From DASUKM01 sp036278735 (GTDB lineage Bacteria; Acidobacteriota; Vicinamibacteria; Vicinamibacterales; 2-12-FULL-66-21): a stretch of 64,000 nt of DNA. Below the pieces are notes generated by a model. That model had not been told where the DNA came from and made no database searches. It was given only the letters and a program-made list of their open reading frames with translations. The stretch covers positions 1 through 64,000 of the forward strand of contig DASUKM010000001.1 of NCBI GenBank assembly GCA_036278735.1, read 5' to 3'. Shown here in pieces: positions 55,881 through 62,378 of the stretch (position 1 is the stretch's first letter; every line of letters begins with the position of its first letter). The position numbers were made by a program, and so were the translations under genes.

Positions 55881-56246
55881 ATGTCACACACGACCAGCGT
55901 CGAACCCAGTTCCGCCCGACCCGACACCCACGACGGCTCCGTCCCGCAGCCTCTGGTGCTGCTCGCCGACGCGAACGCCTCGACACGCACGCGGCGCACG
56001 CGGCAGATCCGGACGCGTGGCTTCCGGATTGCCCTCGCGCGCACGGGGTTCGAAACGATCGTCAAGGCCTCCTGCCAGCTCCCCGACCTGATACTGATCG
56101 ACGGCGCTCTCGAAGCGGAGACATCGGCGACGATGGCCTTGCTCGGGTCCTGCCCCGCGACCGCGCACATCCCCGTCGTCTGCGTGACGAGCGGGCGTCC
56201 GGTGCCCGGCCGCGTGCTGGCCGAACTGCAGCAAGCGGTGCGCTGA
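55881..56246 (+). CDS. Degenerate receiver-like protein
   Basis: 121 residues with receiver-like secondary structure: PLVLLADANASTRTRRTRQI, an Asp at the acceptor position in LILIDGAL (about 75), and IPVVCVTSGRP where Thr/Ser is expected. The N-terminal acidic pair is reduced to one Asp (ADANA) and the Lys-Pro motif is missing, so phosphorylation is doubtful. ATG 55881 is chosen with AGGGGA about 8 bp upstream; GTG 55827 would extend it. It converges with the hybrid histidine kinase gene. Confidence 0.65.
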   Translation: MSHTTSVEPSSARPDTHDGSVPQPLVLLADANASTRTRRTRQIRTRGFRIALARTGFETIVKASCQLPDLILIDGALEAETSATMALLGSCPATAHIPVVCVTSGRPVPGRVLAELQQAVR

Positions 56247-56254
56247 GCTTCTCT

Positions 56255-56277
56255 GGTCAGGGCATGAAGCCCTGACC
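56255..56277. terminator. Hairpin between convergent receiver-like and kinase genes
   Basis: GGTCAGGGC-ATGAA-GCCCTGACC, a perfect 9-bp stem with a 5-nt loop, 8 bp after the plus-strand stop. No T tract is present on either side. Confidence 0.5.
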
Positions 56278-56335
56278 CACACCTCGCCAGTCAGGCTCCG
56301 GACAGGCAGACGCGCAGCCCGACAGCCTTCCCCGT

Positions 56336-58435
56336 TCAGTGCGAGCGCGCAAGCTCCGCGATGGTCTTGACAAGAAGGTCGGCCGGGACCGGCCTGGCCA
56401 GATGGCGCGCGAAGGGATGCCTCGACGCGCGGCTCCCCTCCCCCGCGCGGGCCTTTTCCATGACGGCGACCACGGGCGGAGTGGGACGGCCCGGGCAGCG
56501 GTCCTGGATTTGCCGCAGAAACGCCGATCCGTCCACCGGCGCCCCGGCGAAGTCCGCGACGACGACGTCGGGATGGAACCGCTCGATCGTCTCGAGCGCG
56601 GCCAGCGCCGATGCGACGGCGGCGACCTCCGCCCCGGCACGCTGCAGCGCCACGACCGTCGACTCCCGCGAGTGGCTGTCGCCGTCGAGCGCCACTACCC
56701 GCACCTCGCGAAGCGGCGAGTCCTCGACGGGAACCGGCGCGGGGTCCCCTGCCTGCTGCGGCACACGCGCCGGCAGCGTGACGACGAACGTCGCCCCGTG
56801 CCCGAGGCCGTCGCTCTCGGCCGTCACCGTGCCGCCGTGCAGCTCCACGAGGTGCCGGACTATCGCGAGGCCGAGCCCCAGCCCGCTGTGCGCGCGCGTC
56901 GTACTCGAATCCGCCTGCCGGAACCGATCGAACACGTAGGGGATGAACGAGCCGTCGATCCCGATGCCCGTATCGCGGACCGTGATCTGGACGACGCTGC
57001 CGGGCTCCTCCACGAGCACGTCGACCCGGCCGTCGGCGGGTGTGAACTTTACGGCGTTCGCGACCAGATTCCAGACAACCTGCTGCAGCCGGTCGGCGTC
57101 GGCAGTCACCTCCAGGTGCAGCGGCGCCACGCTGACGGCCAGATCGAGGCCGCGGGCGCGCGCCGCCGGCCGGACCGCGTCGACGGCCGCCCGTACGACG
57201 GCGGCCACGTCCACGATCGCCGGATTGAGCCGCAGGTTCCCGCTGACCACCCGCGACACGTCGAGCAAGTCGTCGATCAGTACGAGCTGCGCCTGCGCGT
57301 TGCGCTCGATGCTCTCGATCGCCCGCTGCGCGCCGGCGGCATCCGGCGCCTGCTGTCGCAGGAGCTGCGCCCACCCGAGCAGCGCGTTGAGCGGCGTCCG
57401 CAGTTCGTGCGAGAGCGTCGCGAGGAACTCGTCCTTCACCCGGTTGGCGTCCTGCGCGTGCTGATACAACAGCGCGTTGTCGAGCGCGAGCGCCGCGCGG
57501 GAGGCGATGTCGGTCACGACGGGCAAATCGCGCGCGCCGAGGGTTCTCGCGGTCCCGAACGCGCCAATCGTGAACAGTCCCAGCGTGCGGCCCCTGGCGC
57601 GCAGCGGCGCCATCACGAACGAGCGCACGGCAAAGGCGCGCAGCAGCGCGGCGTGTTCGGGGTTCTGCGCGGCGCGCGCCAGCGCGTCCTCGCCGCAGCG
57701 CTCGATGACGAGCGGCGTGCCGGTCCGGATCACGCGCGTCGCGTCGCTCTCGACGTGCAGCACCGGCGGGTAGCGATGCAGCGCGCGGGCGAGGGCCTCT
57801 TTCGCGGGATCCCCGACCGCGAAGGCGACGCGCGCGACCGTCCCGTCTTCCCGCAGGACGTCAATGGCGCAGTAGTCGCCGATCGTGGGCACCGCGAGGG
57901 CGGCGAGGGCGGAAAAGGTCTCTTCGTACTCGAGTGACGAGGACAGCACCCGGCTCGCCTCGGCGACGAAGCGCTGCTCGCGTTCGACGCGGCGCCGTTC
58001 GGTGACGTCGACCGCCACCATCACCGCCCCGCGCACGCGATGGCCGTCGTCGAACAGGGGCATTGCGTGCATGAACAGGGCGAGGTGGGAACCGTCGGCG
58101 CGCTGCAGATCGATTTCCGTGCGGGTGATTTCGCGCCCCTCGCGCACGGCGCGCCGCAGCGGCAGCGCGTCGGTGGGGATCTCGTGATTTTCGCGCAGGA
58201 ACTGCGCGCGGCGGTGCCAGGTTTCGAGCGGCAGCAGGCGCAGCTCGGACGGCGTCCCCAGCATCGTCGCAAACGCGCGGTTGAAGCGCACCTGATGGCA
58301 GTCCGCGTCTTCGGCGATCGCGATCCCCACGGGCAGCATGTCGAGCAGCGCCTCGAGCTCGTCGACGCGGTGACGCAGCGCCTGCGCGAGCTGCCGCATC
58401 AGGGCCGCCGGCGTCTCGGAGGAAGGGAGAGCCAT
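56336..58435 (-). CDS. Hybrid histidine kinase (PAS-GAF-HisKA-HATPase-REC)
   Basis: 699 residues with no membrane helix. A PAS domain (about 20-145: LLDMLPVGIAIAEDADCHQ, ending DVTERRRVEREQ) is followed by GAF (about 160-315), HisKA with the phospho-accepting His in LATLSHELRTPLN (about 341), and HATPase_c with N box NLVANAVKF, G1 DTGIGID and G2 GLGLGLAIV. The C-terminal receiver (about 575-699) keeps the Asp in VVVADFAG, but the Lys-Pro motif is Arg-Pro (ARHLARPVP) and the acidic pair reads LDGD, so it may be impaired. A TACAAT -10-like element (58461-58456) precedes ATG 58435. The partner regulator is unknown. Confidence 0.9.
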   Translation of the reverse strand: MALPSSETPAALMRQLAQALRHRVDELEALLDMLPVGIAIAEDADCHQVRFNRAFATMLGTPSELRLLPLETWHRRAQFLRENHEIPTDALPLRRAVREGREITRTEIDLQRADGSHLALFMHAMPLFDDGHRVRGAVMVAVDVTERRRVEREQRFVAEASRVLSSSLEYEETFSALAALAVPTIGDYCAIDVLREDGTVARVAFAVGDPAKEALARALHRYPPVLHVESDATRVIRTGTPLVIERCGEDALARAAQNPEHAALLRAFAVRSFVMAPLRARGRTLGLFTIGAFGTARTLGARDLPVVTDIASRAALALDNALLYQHAQDANRVKDEFLATLSHELRTPLNALLGWAQLLRQQAPDAAGAQRAIESIERNAQAQLVLIDDLLDVSRVVSGNLRLNPAIVDVAAVVRAAVDAVRPAARARGLDLAVSVAPLHLEVTADADRLQQVVWNLVANAVKFTPADGRVDVLVEEPGSVVQITVRDTGIGIDGSFIPYVFDRFRQADSSTTRAHSGLGLGLAIVRHLVELHGGTVTAESDGLGHGATFVVTLPARVPQQAGDPAPVPVEDSPLREVRVVALDGDSHSRESTVVALQRAGAEVAAVASALAALETIERFHPDVVVADFAGAPVDGSAFLRQIQDRCPGRPTPPVVAVMEKARAGEGSRASRHPFARHLARPVPADLLVKTIAELARSH

Positions 58436-58569
58436 GGTTTCGACCGGAAGCGCAGATTGTACGACAACGTCGGGCCGATGAAGCTCGACCGGACCGGAAA
58501 ATCGGCTCCGGCGTGCACCGGCGCGTCCGAGCTCATCTGCAGCCGCGCCAGGCCACGCACGCGCTCTGA

Positions 58570-58575
58570 TATAGT
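58570..58575 (+). promoter_or_regulatory. Extended -10 promoter of secreted protein gene
   Basis: TG-A-TATAGT (58567-58575), an extended -10. The ATG at 58620 has GGAGGAG 5 bp upstream, so this transcript has a normal leader. Confidence 0.5.
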
Positions 58576-58619
58576 GGCGCGCCGCCGTGCGCCCGTCGGC
58601 GCCGGCCCGGAGGAGACCC

Positions 58620-59255
58620 ATGATCAACACAGTCCGCAGGGGCACGGCGCTGCCCGCCGTCCTGCTGCTCACGGCTGGCGTCTGCGTCGCGCAGACCACC
58701 GGTCCGGCGCGCGCGAAGGCGTCCGCCAACGATCCCGACATGAAGGAACTGGCGGCCTACACGCTGACGCTGCCAGGCGTGCAGCAGGTGGACCGCGTGA
58801 ACCGCGACATGATCGCGTCGCTGAAAGCGGATCCGAAGTACGCGGAAGCGATCCAGGTCGAACGCGACCTGAGCGAGCTGCAGAAGAAGGAGGCGCCGAG
58901 CGAGGCGGACCAGAAGCGGATCGAAGCGCTGCAGGCGAAGCAGGAAGCTCTCGAGAAGGATCTGCCGCAGATGGACGGCGACGCGAAGGACCTGAGCGGG
59001 ATGGCGGCGCAGATGGAAAAATTTCCGCCGCTCGCCGCGGCGCTGAAGAAGGAAGGGATGACCGCGCGCGAGTACGCCAAGTTCGTGATGGCCACGATGC
59101 AGGCCTCCTTCGCCGCGGCCTTCCAGAAGTCCGGCCAGATCAAGACGCTGCCGCCGGGGATCAACGCGGCCAACGTGAAGTTCGTGCAGGACCACAAAGC
59201 GGAGCTGGAGAAGCTGCAGGAGAGCTGGAGCGAACTCAGCGGCGTGTCGAAATAG
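58620..59255 (+). CDS. Secreted helical protein, function unknown
   Basis: 211 residues. A signal peptide (RRGTALPAVLLLTAGVCVAQ) precedes an almost fully helical, charged protein (ELQKKEAPSEADQKRIEALQ, AKQEALEKDLPQMDGDAK), probably a periplasmic helical bundle or coiled coil. A C-terminal segment KFPPLAAALKKEGMTAREY appears conserved in small exported acidobacterial proteins, but I cannot name the family. ATG 58620 has a strong Shine-Dalgarno (GGAGGAG). tRNA-Glu lies 49 bp downstream. Confidence 0.75.
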   Translation: MINTVRRGTALPAVLLLTAGVCVAQTTGPARAKASANDPDMKELAAYTLTLPGVQQVDRVNRDMIASLKADPKYAEAIQVERDLSELQKKEAPSEADQKRIEALQAKQEALEKDLPQMDGDAKDLSGMAAQMEKFPPLAAALKKEGMTAREYAKFVMATMQASFAAAFQKSGQIKTLPPGINAANVKFVQDHKAELEKLQESWSELSGVSK

Positions 59256-59304
59256 GCCCGGGGACCGCATGCTATGATCGGCCGGATCCGCATCCCGCCG
59301 ATGC

Positions 59305-59380
59305 GTCCCCATCGTCCAGAGGCCCAGGACGTGGCCCTTTCAAGGCCAAAACGCGGGTTCGAATCCCGCTGGGGACGCCA
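59305..59380 (+). tRNA. tRNA-Glu (TTC)
   Basis: Acceptor GTCCCCA/TGGGGAC, anticodon stem TGGCC/GGCCA with loop CTTTCAA (anticodon TTC), T arm GCGGG-TTCGAAT-CCCGC, discriminator G and encoded CCA (59378-59380). It is another MnmA substrate type. Confidence 0.95.
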
Positions 59381-59550
59381 GCCTTCGCTTGCTTGGCAGA
59401 CACGCCCAGGCTTCGCGTGCTACGGCTGACAGGGCGGCGAGTCGCTCCCGCAAAGGCTGTCCGCCGTAGCGCAGCCGCGTGGGTGCTTCCCTTCCGGCAC
59501 GCCTTTGTTCGGGTTGGAACGCTCGCACGATAATCCACGTCCGGATGCGG

Positions 59551-59556
59551 TAGCAT
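59551..59556 (+). promoter_or_regulatory. -10-like hexamer, predicted leaderless M28 enzyme
   Basis: TAGCAT ends 6 bp before GTG 59563, the same distance as at several other genes here. Confidence 0.4.
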
Positions 59557-59562
59557 GCGGAC

Positions 59563-60489
59563 GTGCGGCGGTTCCTCTTTGTCTCGGCGACGCTCGTGGT
59601 GTCCAGTGTGCCGTGCCTGTCAGGGGCGTCGCTCCTCGACGCGTACCACTCCAAGCAAGCCTACGCCTACACGGCCCAAATCGTCGGGTTCGGTGAGCGC
59701 CAGCCTGGACAGGTCGGCCACAGGAAGACCGAGGATCTGATCCTGAAAGTTCTGCATAAGGACGGCGCGCAGATCGAGCGCGATGACTTCACCGCGCGCA
59801 CACCGCGCGGACTCGTGTCGGGGCACAACATCATCGGCAAATTCAACGTCACCGCCGATCCGCAACAGCCAGTCTTCATCCTCGCGGGCCACTACGACAC
59901 GCTCGTCAAGAAGGGCTTCGTCGGCGCGAACGACGGCGGATCGAGCACGGCCATTCTGCTGTCCTTTGCCGACGCCCTCGCCCATCAGAAGACGAAGATG
60001 CAGATTTGGCTCTTCTGGACGGATGTCGAAGAAGGAACGTTCGACACCTTCGAAGGTCATCCGGATGGGCTCTACGGCAGCATGCACTATGCGCAAAAGC
60101 TCGCGGCCAGCGGTCTCGTCCCGCGAATCAAGGGCTTCTTCCTGCTCGACATGATCGGCGACAAGGACCTGAACGTTGCGCGCGAATCGCAATCGACGCG
60201 CTGGCTGCAGGATTTCATCTCCCAGGCCGCCAGGCAGCTTGGCTATACGCAGCACTTCTTTCAGTACGCGACAGCCATCACCGACGATCAAGTGTCCTTC
60301 CTCACAGTCGGCATTCCGGCCGTCGACGTGGTTGACGCCCAGTTCGGACGCATGGGGCCCAATTTCGACGGCATGGGCGAGTTCCATCACGCCAACACCG
60401 ACACCATGGACAAAGTCTCGCAGAAGAGTCTTGAAATCGTCGGCCGAACGATTCTTCTCACCGTGGAGTTGGTCGACGCGCAAAGCTAG
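59563..60489 (+). CDS. M28-family enzyme, glutaminyl-peptide cyclotransferase-like
   Basis: 308 residues with a signal peptide (RRFLFVSATLVVSSVPCLSG). The single-zinc alpha/beta core shows LAGHYDTL (His/Asp), GANDGGSSTAILL (Asp), FWTDVEEGTFD (Glu pair) and SLYGSRHL-like DGLYGSMHYAQ, a signature of glutaminyl cyclases; ITDDQVSFLTVGIPAVDVVD supplies the last zinc site area. It probably forms pyroglutamate at protein N-termini in the periplasm; an aminopeptidase activity is the alternative. GTG 59563 follows a -10-like box by 6 bp. GC content is slightly lower than in neighbours, which may indicate a different origin. Confidence 0.82.
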   Translation: MRRFLFVSATLVVSSVPCLSGASLLDAYHSKQAYAYTAQIVGFGERQPGQVGHRKTEDLILKVLHKDGAQIERDDFTARTPRGLVSGHNIIGKFNVTADPQQPVFILAGHYDTLVKKGFVGANDGGSSTAILLSFADALAHQKTKMQIWLFWTDVEEGTFDTFEGHPDGLYGSMHYAQKLAASGLVPRIKGFFLLDMIGDKDLNVARESQSTRWLQDFISQAARQLGYTQHFFQYATAITDDQVSFLTVGIPAVDVVDAQFGRMGPNFDGMGEFHHANTDTMDKVSQKSLEIVGRTILLTVELVDAQS

Positions 60490-60722
60490 CTTCTGTGTGC
60501 CAGCGCAGCCGACGTGCGCCCGAGACAGGTGTGCTGACGTGGATCGTCGTCATCTTCTTTGGGCCTCGTGTTCCTGTCCCTGCTGTCCTGACTGACGCAC
60601 TCGACAACATCCGCGCCGGCTGCGGCTGCCAACGAACCCGATGAACCCTGCACCGTGGACGCGCCACCTGCGGGCGAACCCTCTTTCGAAACGACGCGAA
60701 CCAAGCGGCCAGACTCTGACCA

Positions 60723-61418
60723 TCAGGCCTCGAGACTCCGCCGAAGACGGCGTCGGCCGACCAAGCCTGCCAGGCCGGTGCCGAGCAGCAGCAGCGATGC
60801 GAGCTCGGGCGCCGGCGACGGCGTCGCGGAGGTGAAATCGTAGGTGATGCTGTCCGCGTAGAAGAGCGCGCCATCCGGGTCGGCCACCGGACCCCTGAAA
60901 TGCGCCGTCGCGACACCGCTGCCGGTCAACGTCGCGATGAACAGCGGCCAGCTCCCATTCGTCGCCCGGCTTTCGAAGCTGTCGTAATTCAACAGCTCTC
61001 CCGAGAACGTGAAGGGCATGCTGATCGACGTCTCATCGGCGTCGAGAATGGCGGACGTCATGTCGCCAGCCGTGAAGGCCAGGTGGCCGGCCAGCCAGGT
61101 CGCATCGTAGTGCACGTGATCGAACTCCCCCGGCAAGCCGCTGTCGAACGATCCGGTGGCGAAGCTGCTGAGGCCGAGGTTCAGTCGATCGCTCGCCCGG
61201 CAGGGGGTGCATTCCCACATGCCCGAGTCGTATCCGGGAAACCCGACAGCCCCCGCCAGCGAAAACCCGCCGCCCCGGAGCGTGAACGAGCCGCCGGTGG
61301 TCATCCGCGCGGTGACCTGACCGCTCGTCACCGTCACGGGATCCGCGAGCGCCTGGGTGGCGCCCAGCAGGCAGATGCCGATAACGACGACAACAGATCG
61401 GACAACGGGCTTCCGCAT
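60723..61418 (-). CDS. PEP-CTERM sorted secreted protein
   Basis: 231 residues. A signal peptide (KPVVRSVVVVIGICLLGATQALA) precedes a beta-rich domain typical of these extracellular proteins, then a C-terminal sorting signal SPAPELASLLLLGTGLAGLVG-RRRLRRS: proline-rich motif, membrane helix and Arg cluster. The core is A-P-E instead of the usual P-E-P. An exosortase would remove it; none is in this window. GGAGG lies 7 bp before ATG 61418. Such proteins are usually surface-displayed or released in exopolysaccharide producers, consistent with the polysaccharide locus. Confidence 0.85.
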   Translation of the reverse strand: MRKPVVRSVVVVIGICLLGATQALADPVTVTSGQVTARMTTGGSFTLRGGGFSLAGAVGFPGYDSGMWECTPCRASDRLNLGLSSFATGSFDSGLPGEFDHVHYDATWLAGHLAFTAGDMTSAILDADETSISMPFTFSGELLNYDSFESRATNGSWPLFIATLTGSGVATAHFRGPVADPDGALFYADSITYDFTSATPSPAPELASLLLLGTGLAGLVGRRRLRRSLEA

Positions 61419-61665
61419 TCCGACACCTCCGCCGGCACCGCCGCAATCGCGATGCCGACGCGCGTCTCGTGGAGCTCTTCGGTGTGACGCTGGCGCGTCG
61501 CTGATTTCGTTCTTCAATCCCGTGGTGTGCTCGAAGGTCGCCGTTTTCCGTGGACCCGCGCCTCATCGTCGTCTCGCCGCACCGAATCGTCAGCGCTTCG
61601 CCTGCATGGATAAGACAGACCAGCCGGCCGAGGCGTTCGTCAGAACATGGGAAGGAGCCTCTGAT

Positions 61666-62253
61666 ATGCGCGTCATGTGTTCGGCTCTCGCAATGCTGCT
61701 GGTGGCCTGCACGGTCCCCTCGGTCAGCTTCGCTCAGGTCGTGATTCCATGCCCCGCAGGTCGCGAGGCGCCCCTCGATCACGTCGTTCCGGTGGCTACG
61801 GTGTCTCGTCCCGGCGACGCGATGGCGCTGGCCGACGCACGACAGGGCGACGGGTTCGTGCTCGGCGCCGCCACGCTGGATCTGAAGGATCCCGCGTGCC
61901 CGAGAGTCGCCTTCACCATCACGAACCCGACCCAGCGGGCAATTCCGTGGCAGGACGTGACGCTTCACGCGGTGAGGGTGAACGCCGCGCCCGAGGATGG
62001 CGCGCTCAGGATCGCCTGCAGTTGGACGCTCTCGATGATTCGCTGGGAGCCGAAGGACTCGGCCGTGCAACCGGGATCGACAGCCACTCTGGAGATGCCG
62101 ATTGCAGGGGGGTGCCGGGCGCTGGGGAGCACCGTCGGCTTTCTCGTCTCCATCCGAAGCGACGGCACCTTTTGGGGCGGCAGTCGGGCGGCCTGGCATG
62201 AAGAGAACGCACGGCTCCGCCGTGCATTCGAGACCTTGCGTTCGCAGCACTGA
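61666..62253 (+). CDS. Secreted protein, function unknown
   Basis: 195 residues with signal peptide (CSALAMLLVACTVPSVSFA) and a beta-sandwich-like pattern: FVLGAATLDL, RVAFTITNPTQRAIPW, GSTATLEMPIAGGC. Cysteines (PCPAG, PACP, RIACSW, GGCR) are likely paired outside the cytoplasm. GGAG is 8 bp before ATG 61666. It is divergent from the PEP-CTERM gene. I do not recognise a family; an adhesion or FxLYD-like fold is possible. Confidence 0.68.
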   Translation: MRVMCSALAMLLVACTVPSVSFAQVVIPCPAGREAPLDHVVPVATVSRPGDAMALADARQGDGFVLGAATLDLKDPACPRVAFTITNPTQRAIPWQDVTLHAVRVNAAPEDGALRIACSWTLSMIRWEPKDSAVQPGSTATLEMPIAGGCRALGSTVGFLVSIRSDGTFWGGSRAAWHEENARLRRAFETLRSQH

Positions 62254-62256
62254 AGG

Positions 62257-62302
62257 GGCGTCACGCCATCGACTCGGCGGCAATCGGCGTCAGCGTGACG
62301 CC
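62257..62302. terminator. Long-loop hairpin between convergent genes
   Basis: GGCGTCACGC (62257-62266) and GCGTGACGCC (62293-62302) are perfect 10-bp arms with a 26-nt loop, 3 bp after the stop at 62253. No T tract; could be a factor-dependent or processing site. Confidence 0.4.
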
Positions 62303-62378
62303 GTGTCCCAGCCGGATGCGCGGCGTGCGCCCCCTTCGGCCGGCGCGCGGAGGACGGGGCGTCGGGGCTGGATCGACC

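Noticed and set aside
60490..60722. Short open frames between the M28 enzyme and PEP-CTERM genes
   Set aside because: They have no RBS, domain or signal peptide. I see nothing supportable in this 233-bp gap.
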